A stretch of DNA of 64,000 bases from Alphaproteobacteria bacterium UBA1301. GTDB lineage: Bacteria; Pseudomonadota; Alphaproteobacteria; Micropepsales; Micropepsaceae. A program made the translations under genes and the position numbers. The notes under the pieces were generated by a model. The model was not told the origin of the DNA. It worked only from the letters and a program-made list of their open reading frames with translations, and searched no databases. Below are positions 50,551-59,442 of the stretch, piece after piece (positions within the stretch are counted from its first letter, which is position 1; every line of letters starts with the position of its first letter). Where the stretch lies: contig DBUB01000004.1 in the NCBI GenBank assembly GCA_002307725.1, forward strand, positions 124,001-188,000, in the 5' to 3' direction.

Positions 50551-51477
50551 ATGCGTGTCGTTCTTGCCCAGCCGCGCGGCTTTTGCGCAGGGGTTGTCCG
50601 GGCGATCGATATCGTCGAACGCGCCCTCGAGAAGTATGGCGAGCCGGTCTATGTGCGCCATGAAATCGTGCACAACCGCCATGTCGTCGAAACACTGAAG
50701 AACAAAGGCGCCCGCTTCGTCGAAGAGCTGAACGAGGTTCCGGACGGCGCCGTGACCATTTTTTCGGCGCACGGCGTGCCGCAAGCCGTGGTGAAGGATG
50801 CCGAGGCGCGCAACCTGCCGATCCTGGATGCGACCTGTCCGCTGGTGTCGAAGGTGCACAGCCAAGGCAAGCGTTACGTGGGGAGCGGCCGCACCCTGGT
50901 GTTGATCGGCCACGCCGGACATCCGGAAGTCGAAGGCACGATGGGGCAAGTCGGCGCACCAGTCCATCTGGTGCAATCGGAAACCGATGTCGAAGCCCTG
51001 ACCATCCCGGCCGAAACGCCGGTGGCCTATGTCACCCAGACGACGCTGTCGATCGACGACACTCGCGGCGTGATCGCGGCCTTGAAGAAGAAGTTCAATG
51101 ACATCGTCGGGCCGGAAACGACCGACATTTGCTACGCCACGCAGAACCGCCAACAGGCGGTCAGGGAACTTTGCCGGATCGCCGATGTCATTCTGGTGGT
51201 GGGCGCCAAGAATTCATCGAACTCGAACCGGCTCTGCGAAATCGGCAAGGAAAATGGCAAGCCCAGCTACCTCATCAACGACGGCAGCGAACTCGATCCG
51301 CACTGGGTCAAGGGCTACACGACCATCGGCATCACCGCTGGCGCCTCGGCCCCCGAAGCGCTAGTCGAAAACGTGATAGACGCGCTGCGCGCCATCAACC
51401 CCGACACCACGGTCGAGCAGATGGACGGCAAGAAGGAACACATCGAATTCCGCCTCCCGGCGGAACTTCGGGGTTAA
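50551..51477 (+). CDS. ispH: 4-hydroxy-3-methylbut-2-enyl diphosphate reductase
   Basis: 308 residues from the ATG at 50551, with GAGG upstream; an earlier ATG would add 10 residues. The last enzyme of the MEP pathway, an iron-sulfur protein giving IPP and DMAPP. The three cluster cysteines lie in PRGFCAGVVRAID, ILDATCPLVSKVH and TDICYATQNRQQAV; the E-x-x-H-type and GAKNSSNSNRL motifs follow. hpnH starts 13 bp downstream, a strong sign of a shared transcript. Confidence 0.97.
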   Translation: MRVVLAQPRGFCAGVVRAIDIVERALEKYGEPVYVRHEIVHNRHVVETLKNKGARFVEELNEVPDGAVTIFSAHGVPQAVVKDAEARNLPILDATCPLVSKVHSQGKRYVGSGRTLVLIGHAGHPEVEGTMGQVGAPVHLVQSETDVEALTIPAETPVAYVTQTTLSIDDTRGVIAALKKKFNDIVGPETTDICYATQNRQQAVRELCRIADVILVVGAKNSSNSNRLCEIGKENGKPSYLINDGSELDPHWVKGYTTIGITAGASAPEALVENVIDALRAINPDTTVEQMDGKKEHIEFRLPAELRG

Positions 51478-51490
51478 GGAGAAAAATCCG

Positions 51491-52654
51491 TTGGGTATTC
51501 CCGCCAAGCAAGCGGCCCGCATCGGGGCCTATGTTCTGAAACAGCATCTCAGCGGGCACGCGCGCTATCCGCTGGTGCTGATGCTGGAACCGTTGTTCCG
51601 CTGCAACCTCGCGTGCCAGGGCTGCGGTAAGATCGATTATCCCGACGACATCCTGAACCAGCGCCTGTCCTATGACGACTGCATGGCGGCGATCGATGAA
51701 TGCGGCGCCCCCTGTGTGTCGATTGCCGGTGGCGAACCGCTCTTGCATCGTGAAATGCCGAAGATCGTCGAGGGTTACATCGCGCGCGGCAAGTTCGTCA
51801 TCCTGTGCACCAATGCGCTGCTCTTGGCCAAGAAGATCGACCAGTACACCCCGCATGAGAACTTCACTTGGTCGATCCATCTCGACGGCGACAAGCTGAT
51901 GCACGACAAGTCGGTGTGCCTGGACGGCACTTACGACAAAGCCGTCGCGGCGCTGAAGCTGGCGAAGTCAAAAGGCTTCCGGACCCAGATCAACTGCACC
52001 CTGTTCAACGGTGCCGATCCCGAGCGCACCGCCAAGTTCTTCGACGAGATGACCGCGATCGGCTGTGACGGCATCACCATCTCGCCCGGCTATGCCTATG
52101 AGCGTGCCGCCGACCAGGAGCACTTCCTGAATCGCGAACGCACCAAGACGCTGTTCCGCGACATCTTCCGGCGCGGCAACGGCGGCAAGAAGTGGGAATT
52201 CACCCAGTCCTCGCTGTTCCTCGACTTCCTCGCCGGCAACCAAACTTATGAGTGCTCGCCGTGGTCGATGCCCTGCCGCACCATATTCGGCTGGCAGAAG
52301 CCCTGCTATCTGCTCGGCGAAGGCTATGTGAAAACCTTCAAAGAGCTGATGGACGACACCGAGTGGGAAAAGTACGGCGTCGGCAATTACGAGAAATGCG
52401 CCAACTGCATGGTGCATTGCGGCTTCGAAGGCACGGCCGTCACTGACTCCGTCAAGAAGCCCTACAAGCTGCTGCCGCTCGCGCTGCGCGGCGTCAAGAC
52501 CGATGGGCCCTTTGTGCCGGACATCGACCTTTCCAAGCAGCGGCCAGCCGAGTTCGTGTTCTCACGTCACGTCGAGCACAAGCTCGCCGAGATCAAGTCA
52601 GCCAAGATAGGGGCAGCCAAGGCCGGGGCCGAGAACGCGCAAGACACGCAGTAG
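51491..52654 (+). CDS. hpnH: Adenosylhopane synthase, radical SAM protein HpnH
   Basis: 387 residues, TTG start at 51491 with AAGGAG 9 bp upstream. The radical SAM cluster motif is CNLACQGC (C-x3-C-x2-C). SIAGGEPLLHREM is the GGE motif, and a C-terminal cysteine set (YEKCANCMVHCGFEGTAV) is typical of HpnH. It joins a 5'-deoxyadenosyl group to diploptene to start the C35 side chain. Its last 57 bp overlap the 3' end of the convergent hpnG. Confidence 0.96.
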   Translation: MGIPAKQAARIGAYVLKQHLSGHARYPLVLMLEPLFRCNLACQGCGKIDYPDDILNQRLSYDDCMAAIDECGAPCVSIAGGEPLLHREMPKIVEGYIARGKFVILCTNALLLAKKIDQYTPHENFTWSIHLDGDKLMHDKSVCLDGTYDKAVAALKLAKSKGFRTQINCTLFNGADPERTAKFFDEMTAIGCDGITISPGYAYERAADQEHFLNRERTKTLFRDIFRRGNGGKKWEFTQSSLFLDFLAGNQTYECSPWSMPCRTIFGWQKPCYLLGEGYVKTFKELMDDTEWEKYGVGNYEKCANCMVHCGFEGTAVTDSVKKPYKLLPLALRGVKTDGPFVPDIDLSKQRPAEFVFSRHVEHKLAEIKSAKIGAAKAGAENAQDTQ

Positions 52655-53263
52655 TGTCTTGAACGCGATACCGGCTTCGCGCGCGGTGCGCATCAGTTCG
52701 CCGAACTGATCGGGTTCGCGCATCAGCGAGCGCAGGATCGCGAACAGCCGCGGATTGCCTTTCAGGCTGAGGCGTTCGAGCGCGGCTGGCGGCAGCGTGC
52801 GGTGGCAATCGTCGGAAACCACCCTGAGGACCACGAAGGGCAAGCCGCGCTCGTGCGCGAAGCGCGCCGCGATGTGGGATTCCATGTCGACCGCATGGGC
52901 CCCGGTGGCGCGGAACAAGTCTTTCTTGGCACTCATATGCATGGCGGGTTCTTCGACCCCGACGATCACCACCGAATGGGCGTCAGGCAGCTTGGTGCGC
53001 AACACGCGGCTCCAGCCGGGATCGCAGGCGTAATGTTCGTGATCGGTGACCACATGGGTGCCGATCAGCGCATCGCCGACCTCAGGGATTGGCGCCAGCG
53101 CCCCCGCCAGCCCCAGACTGACCACACCGCAAACATCCGGCCCTAAGGCCCGGAGACGCCGGGTCAAAAGCTTCGTATTGGCCGCGCTGATCACCGGCGT
53201 GAGCCCGAAACGCCTGGCATAACGGGCTTCTTTGGCGAGCCCTACGGCGGCAATGACTTTCAC
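52598..53263 (-). CDS. hpnG: Adenosylhopane nucleosidase/phosphorylase HpnG
   Basis: 221 residues from a GTG at 53263. It releases adenine from adenosylhopane to give ribosylhopane or its phosphate. The PNP/UDP-family pattern is visible: VVSLGLAGALAPIPEVGDALIGTHVV, GAHAVDMESHIAARFAHERGLPFVVLRVVSDDCHRTLPP, with the catalytic Asp-x-Glu region (VDMESH). It follows hpnE by 71 bp; the cyclase gene hpnF that often sits here is absent. Confidence 0.93.
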   Translation of the reverse strand: MKVIAAVGLAKEARYARRFGLTPVISAANTKLLTRRLRALGPDVCGVVSLGLAGALAPIPEVGDALIGTHVVTDHEHYACDPGWSRVLRTKLPDAHSVVIVGVEEPAMHMSAKKDLFRATGAHAVDMESHIAARFAHERGLPFVVLRVVSDDCHRTLPPAALERLSLKGNPRLFAILRSLMREPDQFGELMRTAREAGIAFKTLLRVLRVLGPGLGCPYLG

Positions 53264-53334
53264 GGCCTATGATCCTGATTTGCACCAACAGAGATTGCGA
53301 TAATGCACGGGCGCCCTCAACGGAAGAATTGCGG

Positions 53335-54564
53335 TCACGCCAGCGACGCCGCTTTGAAGCCGGAGCGCAACGCCCCTTCGATGGTGGCGGGAAGCCCGGT
53401 CTGGGTCCAATCACCGGCGAGCACCAGATTTTTCCATTGCGTTTTGGCGGCGGGGCGTAACGCATCCTGCTCGGGCGTGGCGGCGAAGGTGGCGCGCTTT
53501 TCCTTGACGATCTGCCACACCGGTAGCACCGGCGGCAGCCCCAGTGCCTTGGCGACATCGCTCCACAAGGTGCAGGCCAAATCCTCGCGGCCGCGATCGA
53601 CGATGGCATCGGCACCGCTGACAGTGACTGAAATGCGATCCGGGAAACAAAAAATCCACTCCGCCGTGCCGCCGATGGCGCCCAGCATCTTGGGAGCGTC
53701 CGCAGGCGGCGCAACCTTGAAATGGGCGTTGACAATGGCGCGAAATTCGTTCGGCACGCTGAGGCCGGGCACCAGATCCTTGGCCACCCATGGCGGCACC
53801 GCCAGCACAACACGATCCTCAGGCGCCACCGGCACCGTGTTCTCGGGGAATTCGAGCGCCAGAAGGACGTCGTGGTCGTAAACGATCCGGCGCAGGCGCT
53901 GACCGAAATGCACCAGCGCGTGCCGGTCGGTAAGGGTGCGCAGCGCCGGTTCGATGAAGGCGGCGCCGAGATTGGGATGGGCGATACGCGGACGATAAGC
54001 GCGCCCACCTTTGGCCATCGTCTCTTTCAGCACCGCGGCGGCCAGCTTGGCCGAACCCTTCTTGGGATCGGTGTTGAGGATGGCGAGCAGTACCGGCCCC
54101 ATCATCTTTTCCCACAGCGGGCCGTCGCACGGCACCAGGTCTGCAACGCTCGCAGCGGCACCAGCCGCCAGCAGCCCGCCGAGGCGCAAATAATCGAGCA
54201 GCGTGGTGCCGGGTATGCGGCGGCCAGCCGAAAAAATCCACCACGGCAGCAGACCTTCGTTGGGGCGAAGCTGCCAGCGCGCCCCGCTCTTGAGATCGAC
54301 GAAGGAAAATTCGGCGCGTTCGGGACCGGCCAACGCATCGTGAGCGCCAACCATTTTCAAAAACGACTGCACTGCCGGATTGCCCGACAGCACCAGGTGA
54401 TTGCCGTTGTCGATGATACCATCGAGTGTCGCATCGAAATAGGAACGGCAGCGCCCACCGGCATGACCGGCGGCCTCGTAAACGACAACCTCAGATCCCG
54501 CCGCCGCAGCCGTCACCGCGGCCGCGAGGCCCGCCAGTCCGGCGCCGACGATGATCGTCTTCAT
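53335..54564 (-). CDS. hpnE: Hydroxysqualene dehydroxylase HpnE
   Basis: 409 residues. It reduces hydroxysqualene to squalene using FAD. The N-terminus IIVGAGLAGLAAAVTAAAAG, VVVYEAAGHAGGRCRSYFD is the amine-oxidase FAD motif, and DNGNHLVLSGNPAV is typical of HpnE. The C-terminal NLVLAGDWTQTGLPATIEGALRSG closes the FAD site. The start overlaps hpnD by ATGA. Confidence 0.95.
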   Translation of the reverse strand: MKTIIVGAGLAGLAAAVTAAAAGSEVVVYEAAGHAGGRCRSYFDATLDGIIDNGNHLVLSGNPAVQSFLKMVGAHDALAGPERAEFSFVDLKSGARWQLRPNEGLLPWWIFSAGRRIPGTTLLDYLRLGGLLAAGAAASVADLVPCDGPLWEKMMGPVLLAILNTDPKKGSAKLAAAVLKETMAKGGRAYRPRIAHPNLGAAFIEPALRTLTDRHALVHFGQRLRRIVYDHDVLLALEFPENTVPVAPEDRVVLAVPPWVAKDLVPGLSVPNEFRAIVNAHFKVAPPADAPKMLGAIGGTAEWIFCFPDRISVTVSGADAIVDRGREDLACTLWSDVAKALGLPPVLPVWQIVKEKRATFAATPEQDALRPAAKTQWKNLVLAGDWTQTGLPATIEGALRSGFKAASLA

Positions 54565-55403
54565 GCCGCGATCCCGTAGCGCAAAGCCAGCCAGCCGAGC
54601 AGCACCTTCGGCACTTTGACGCGCGCGCGCGGCGGCGCCCAGCCTTGTTCTTCCATGCGTTTCAAAATCTCCGCGTAGACCGCGCCCATGAGTTTGGGCG
54701 CGCGCAAATCGCCTTTCGGCCGCGACGCCATGATCGCTGCGGATTCTTCGTAATGTTTGCGCGCCAGCGCAGCGAGCTTGCGGCAGGCCTCGTCGATCGA
54801 CGGTTTGGCCAGCACGGCTTGCGGATCGACCGGACCGATAGTGCCGAGAAAATCGCGCGGCAGATAGAGCCGGCCAGCGGCGGCATCCTCGTCGAGATCG
54901 CGCAGGATGTTGGTGAGTTGCAGCGCGCGGCCGAGATGAAACGCCAGCGCGAAGCCGGGCTCATCGTCCATGCCGAACACCTTGGTCGACAGGCGCCCGA
55001 CGGCGCTGGCGACACGATCGCAATAAAGATCAAGCGCTTCCAAGGTCGGCGCCACGATATCGCCTTCGAGGTCCATCGCCATGCCGTCGATCACGGTGAG
55101 AAAATCGGCCAGCCGCGGCCCGTAGGTTTCCACCACGTCGTTCAGGAACGCAGCCCGCCCAGCGTGAGCACCGGTATACAGCGCCCTGAGATCATCGCGC
55201 CAATCGTCAAGCTCGACCAGGCGTTCCTCGCGCGTGCCCTCGCCGTCATCGGCGATATCGTCGACCGCACGGCAGAAAGCATAGATCGCATACATCCCTT
55301 CGCGCCGCGCTTTGGGCAAGAGCTTCATGGCCGAATAGAACGAAGACCCGGCGGCCTTGCGGCGGACCGCTTCGATTTCCGGCGATAAAGGAACGTCGTT
55401 CAT
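54561..55403 (-). CDS. hpnD: Presqualene diphosphate synthase HpnD
   Basis: 280 residues. It joins two farnesyl diphosphates into presqualene diphosphate. The squalene/phytoene synthase motifs are AIYAFCRAVDDIADDGEGTREE and QLTNILRDLDEDAAAGRLYLPRD, both aspartate-rich magnesium sites. YSAMKLLPKARREGMYAIYAF at the N-terminus is typical. hpnC ends 3 bp upstream, and the stop overlaps the hpnE start. Confidence 0.95.
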   Translation of the reverse strand: MNDVPLSPEIEAVRRKAAGSSFYSAMKLLPKARREGMYAIYAFCRAVDDIADDGEGTREERLVELDDWRDDLRALYTGAHAGRAAFLNDVVETYGPRLADFLTVIDGMAMDLEGDIVAPTLEALDLYCDRVASAVGRLSTKVFGMDDEPGFALAFHLGRALQLTNILRDLDEDAAAGRLYLPRDFLGTIGPVDPQAVLAKPSIDEACRKLAALARKHYEESAAIMASRPKGDLRAPKLMGAVYAEILKRMEEQGWAPPRARVKVPKVLLGWLALRYGIAA

Positions 55404-55406
55404 AAG

Positions 55407-56258
55407 TTAGCTCTTAGGCACGAAACGGGAGGTGACAAATCGGCCGAAGGCGGAAAGCGCCAGCGGAATAAGCTCGGATTTGCGGTGATGCACGCGCTCC
55501 GACAACGGATCGGCGGTCAAGAGACGCGTGTTGAGGTCTTCGGCGAAGCGCTGGATGATCGCGACCTCGAACGCCAGACGGCCATCACGGATATGTCCGG
55601 CAAAGGCGGCAGATTTGGCCAGCAACTCGCCGTTGCGCACGGCCACCTCGTGCAGCACCGCATTCAGCGCCACCCGGGCTTGGGGCTCGCCCAGCATCTC
55701 CACCGCTGCGCCATGACGCGCCATGATATCCTGGGGAAGATAGACGCGATCAATGTCGCGGAAATCCTTGCCGCAATCCTGCAAGTGGTTGATCACCTGC
55801 AGGGCGGCGCACAGCGCGTCGTTATAGGGCCAGGAACTGCGATCCTCGCCGTGAACATCGAGCACATAGCGGCCGACCGGCATGGCGCTGTAGCGGCAAT
55901 AGTCGAGCAACTCGTCCCAATCGGCATAACGCAGCTTGGTGACATCGCGGCGAAAGGCTTCCAAGAGATCGGCGGCATGATCGGTCGAGAGCCCGCGGCT
56001 CTCCAGCACTTGGCGCAGCTTGACGCCCTCGGGCGAAACATCGGAGGCGCCCATCAAAGTGAGGCGCATGTCCTCCAAAAGGCGCAGCTTGTCGTCCGGC
56101 GAGGCGCTGGGGCTGTCGGCGACATCGTCGGCAGTGCGAACGAAATTGTAGAAGGCCAGGATCGCCGGACGGTGGCGCCGCGCAATAACGAACGACGCGA
56201 CGGGAAAATTCTCGTCGTGGTATCCCTTGCCGGATTTCAATGCCGCCGCCTCGTTCAT
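55407..56258 (-). CDS. hpnC: Hydroxysqualene synthase HpnC
   Basis: 283 residues. It converts presqualene diphosphate to hydroxysqualene. Aspartate motifs are less canonical than in HpnD, as usual for HpnC: ILAFYNFVRTADDVADSPSAS and VINHLQDCGKDFRDIDRVYLPQD. It follows hpnB after 10 bp; the run hpnA-hpnB-hpnC-hpnD-hpnE is closely packed. Confidence 0.95.
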   Translation of the reverse strand: MNEAAALKSGKGYHDENFPVASFVIARRHRPAILAFYNFVRTADDVADSPSASPDDKLRLLEDMRLTLMGASDVSPEGVKLRQVLESRGLSTDHAADLLEAFRRDVTKLRYADWDELLDYCRYSAMPVGRYVLDVHGEDRSSWPYNDALCAALQVINHLQDCGKDFRDIDRVYLPQDIMARHGAAVEMLGEPQARVALNAVLHEVAVRNGELLAKSAAFAGHIRDGRLAFEVAIIQRFAEDLNTRLLTADPLSERVHHRKSELIPLALSAFGRFVTSRFVPKS

Positions 56259-56268
56259 GATTTCGCTA

Positions 56269-57447
56269 TCATACCTTCATTGCTTGGGCGCGGCCTTTCC
56301 ACATGCCGCCGCGTCCGCGCCAGTGTTGCACGGCGGAATCGATGGTGAATGCGGCATAAAAGACGCCAATCAGTGGCAAAGCCAAGCCCCAGAACGGCGA
56401 CCGCCGGTAAAAATGCAGGGTCGGCTGAAAACAAATCGTCATCAGGACCCAGGTCAAGGCACCGAAAACCGCGCTCAAACCGCCAATGGCGAGCCCCGCC
56501 AAGGGTACAACGTAGAGCAGTACCATGCCCAAAACGGTGGCAAGCAGAATTAACGGCGAATAGCCAAGCTGGGCATAGGCCGACCGGGCGATCATGGCGC
56601 CGATGTCGGTGATTCTGGGGTAGGGACGGGTCGAGACGGCACGGTTCGTCAGTCCCAGCCAGATCGGACCTTGCTCCTTCAGACGGCGGCCGAGAGCGCA
56701 ATCGTCGATGATTTCGCTGCGGATGGCCGCAATGCCGCCCGCCTGTTCCAGCGCCTCACGCTTCACCAACATGCAACCTCCCGCCGCCGCCGCGGTCCGT
56801 GATTTTGGGTTATTCACCCAGCCGAACGGATACAGCATGTCGAAGAAGAACACGAAAGCGGGGATGAGGAACTTCTCGGCGAAGCTTTCGCAGTTCAGAC
56901 GCGCCATCAGCGACACCAGTACGTAGCCGCCGCTTTGGGCCCGCATCACAAGCTGTCGCAAATTGTCCGGACTGTGAGCGATGTCGGCGTCCGTGAGCCA
57001 AAGATACGCCGCATCCGCCTTGGCAACACCTTGGCTGACCGCGAACAGCTTACCGGTCCACCCTGACGGATGAGGTGCGCCGTTCAGGACCTCGACACGA
57101 TCGCTGCCCAGCGCGCGCACCACGTCGGCGGTGCCGTCTTCGCTTTGGTCATCGACCACGATGATATGGAATACGCCAGGATAGTCCTGGACGATGAGGC
57201 TTTGCACGCACGCCCCGATACCGTCCGCTTCATTGCGAGCCGGAACCACCGCGGTCACTGATGGCCACACGTCAGGTTCGGGCAAATTTTGAATTATCGC
57301 GCTTTCGGACGGGAAACCGGTTCCCACTTTTCCTGAAAGCGCTCCGCCATCGTCGCGTTCACGGGCCAGCCAGAACCAGCCGCGGCCGAACACCAGCACC
57401 AGCCAGATCACCAGCGCCAGAAAGCTGATCAGCGCCGCAGCGATCAT
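56269..57447 (-). CDS. hpnB: Hopene-associated glycosyltransferase HpnB, with embedded palindromic repeat
   Basis: 392 residues. An N-terminal TM helix (AALISFLALVIWLVLVFG) is followed by a GT2 domain: VTAVVPARNEADGIGACVQSLI, HIIVVDDQSEDGTADVVR, LWLTDADIAHSPDNLRQL (the DxD-type site), and a QR-rich region (DDCALGRRLKEQG). C-terminal TM helices follow. The exact hopanoid reaction is not established. Residues ~36-51 (ALSGKVGTGFPSESAI) are encoded by a palindromic repeat lying in frame between the first helix and the GT domain. The start overlaps hpnA. Confidence 0.93.
   Translation of the reverse strand: MIAAALISFLALVIWLVLVFGRGWFWLARERDDGGALSGKVGTGFPSESAIIQNLPEPDVWPSVTAVVPARNEADGIGACVQSLIVQDYPGVFHIIVVDDQSEDGTADVVRALGSDRVEVLNGAPHPSGWTGKLFAVSQGVAKADAAYLWLTDADIAHSPDNLRQLVMRAQSGGYVLVSLMARLNCESFAEKFLIPAFVFFFDMLYPFGWVNNPKSRTAAAAGGCMLVKREALEQAGGIAAIRSEIIDDCALGRRLKEQGPIWLGLTNRAVSTRPYPRITDIGAMIARSAYAQLGYSPLILLATVLGMVLLYVVPLAGLAIGGLSAVFGALTWVLMTICFQPTLHFYRRSPFWGLALPLIGVFYAAFTIDSAVQHWRGRGGMWKGRAQAMKV
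57299..57343. repeat. Palindromic repeat inside hpnB
   Basis: GCGCTTTC/GAAAGCGC outer arms, GGAAA/TTTCC inner arms and an AACCGGTT centre, with the GCGATAATT tail often seen on rhizobial-type palindromes. Related in plan to the copies at 9475 and 9531. It is translated on the minus strand as part of HpnB. Confidence 0.8.
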
Positions 57448-58436
57448 TTCAGATATCCGGCCGCCTTGAACCAGGCGAGCGCGTCGGCAAGCGCTTCGGC
57501 ATAAGGGCGCGCGCTATAGCCGAGTTCGCAGCGGGCCTTCGCCGACGAGAAGAACATATGATACTTCGCCATTTTCAGCGCATCAGCGGTGACGAACGGT
57601 TCTTTGCCGGTGAGCATGGCCATCGCTTCGGCAATCCAGGCGATGGGATAAAGCGGCGCGCGCGGTAGATTAATGGTCGGCGCTTTGCGGCCCACGAGAC
57701 CCGCAATCACCGCCAGCATCTGGCGCAGCGACACGTCCTCACCGCCAAGGATGTAGCTTTCGCCGATGCGCCCCTTTTCCAGCGCCAGCAAATGGCCCGC
57801 GGCAACGTCATCGACATGCACCAGATTGAGGCCGGTATCGACGAAAGCTGGAATTTTCCCGGTCGCCGCTTCGACAATGATGCGCCCAGTCGGCGTCGGC
57901 TTGATGTCGCGCGGGCCGATTGGGGTGGAAGGATTGACGATCACTGCCGGCAGGCCCGCGCCCACCATCTCTTCCACCAGCCGTTCAGCCACCAGCTTGG
58001 AGCGCTTGTAGGCCCCGATGGCGGTTGCGGCGGTGTGGCGGCAGGTCTCGTCAACGGCCACGCCGTCGGTGCGCGCCTTCAAAGTGGCGACCGACGAGGT
58101 GTAAACGATGCGTTCCACACCGGCAGCGCGCGCGGCAAGCATCACCGCCCGCGTACCTTCCAGATTGTTGCGGACGATCTCTTCCGGGTCCCGCGCCCAC
58201 AGCCGGTAATCGGCCGCGACATGGAACAGATAGCGCGCGCCCTGCATCGCTTTGGTGAGCCCGTCGCGGTCCTTCATGTCGGCCGTAACAATCTCGGCTC
58301 CGAGACCTTCGACATTATCCAGCCGTGACGATGCCCGCACTGCAAGGCGCAAGCCAAAACCTTTTTCCTTCAGTCGCCGCGCCACGGCGGAGCCGACGAA
58401 TCCCGATGCCCCGGTAACAAAAGCGATGTCGCTCAT
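57444..58436 (-). CDS. hpnA: Hopanoid-associated sugar epimerase HpnA
   Basis: 330 residues from the ATG at 58436, which overlaps the hpnL stop by ATGA. Extended SDR fold: IAFVTGASGFVGSAVARRLKEKG, VTADMKDRDGL, YTSSVATLKA and the catalytic YKRSK (about residue 150). C-terminal region ILGGEDVSLRQMLAVIAGLVGRK is typical of HpnA. Proposed to act on the sugar part of the side chain; direct biochemistry is limited. Confidence 0.92.
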   Translation of the reverse strand: MSDIAFVTGASGFVGSAVARRLKEKGFGLRLAVRASSRLDNVEGLGAEIVTADMKDRDGLTKAMQGARYLFHVAADYRLWARDPEEIVRNNLEGTRAVMLAARAAGVERIVYTSSVATLKARTDGVAVDETCRHTAATAIGAYKRSKLVAERLVEEMVGAGLPAVIVNPSTPIGPRDIKPTPTGRIIVEAATGKIPAFVDTGLNLVHVDDVAAGHLLALEKGRIGESYILGGEDVSLRQMLAVIAGLVGRKAPTINLPRAPLYPIAWIAEAMAMLTGKEPFVTADALKMAKYHMFFSSAKARCELGYSARPYAEALADALAWFKAAGYLK

Positions 58437-59428
58437 ACCACTTCGTCCCCTTTGGCCGCTTCGTCCTCTTTGGCGGTAAAGGCGCGTTTGCCTTCGATCG
58501 CCTGCCAGATCAGCAGCACCGGAATCCCCAGCACCACATCGCGGGCGCGCTTTAAGAGCGACACCGCCAGGCCGATCTCGGGCCCGGCACCGAACACCGG
58601 CGCCAGCGCAGCGTAACCGGCCTCCTGCACACCAACGGCCGCGGGTACGAAAATCGCGGCGGAGCGCAAGGCCGACAGAATACTCTCGATGGCGATGCAA
58701 TCCATGAATCCGATCGGCGCGCCGCACAGCCGGAACATCACCCACAGCCAAGCGGCAGCGGCGATCCAGGCGATCAGATGATAGGTCGAGCACAGCGCCA
58801 GCTTTCTCGGCTGCTGGTACAGCGTTTCGATCTCGGAGGTGAACTCTTCGGTGTGCGCCACCGCCTTGGGCAAAAACTTCCCCGCCATGGTGGTGGCGAT
58901 CCGGATTCCCTTACGCTGCAACACGACAAACGCAATCACGCCGGGCACCAACAGCGCGGTGCCGAGGATCAGCGCATCGACATAAACCGCCAGCTCGGCC
59001 GAGGCGCGCAGCCGGGTAAAGCCGATCAAGAGACCGATCACGGTGAAAGCGATCTGGGCCATCGTCTCGCAGGTGATGTCCACCATCGCGGTGGAATAGG
59101 CCTTGGTCGACGGGATACCGGCCAGAATGCCGGCGCGGGCGCCGATCACGATGCCGCCGATATTGGTGAAGGGCAAAAGGTCGGTGGCGGAATCGCGCAG
59201 CTGGCGGGAGGCGAAGAACACCCAATAGGGCACCAAGGGCCCCACCACCGAACGCCAAGCCAGCGCCAGAAAGGCGATGATCGGCATCGCGGCGAGGAGG
59301 ATCAGCACAAAGCCAAACCAGCCAACGTTGGCGATGGCGCCGAACACCTGAGCGACGCCGATGTGCAAAACCACGAAGACCGCCAGGATGAATCCGGCGA
59401 TCAATGCAACAACAGCCCCGATTTTCAT
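58433..59428 (-). CDS. hpnL: Hopanoid-associated membrane protein HpnL (LPG-synthase-TM type)
   Basis: 331 residues with about eight transmembrane helices (IGAVVALIAGFILAVFVVLHI at the start). SRQLRDSATDLLPFTNIGGIVIGAR and AAVGVQEAGYAALAPVFG are the family's conserved stretches, related to the flippase-like domain of MprF. Its role is not proven; a lipid-flipping or membrane-partitioning role is plausible. The ferritin-like gene ends 14 bp upstream. Confidence 0.9.
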   Translation of the reverse strand: MKIGAVVALIAGFILAVFVVLHIGVAQVFGAIANVGWFGFVLILLAAMPIIAFLALAWRSVVGPLVPYWVFFASRQLRDSATDLLPFTNIGGIVIGARAGILAGIPSTKAYSTAMVDITCETMAQIAFTVIGLLIGFTRLRASAELAVYVDALILGTALLVPGVIAFVVLQRKGIRIATTMAGKFLPKAVAHTEEFTSEIETLYQQPRKLALCSTYHLIAWIAAAAWLWVMFRLCGAPIGFMDCIAIESILSALRSAAIFVPAAVGVQEAGYAALAPVFGAGPEIGLAVSLLKRARDVVLGIPVLLIWQAIEGKRAFTAKEDEAAKGDEVV

Positions 59429-59442
59429 GTCACAGACGGATG

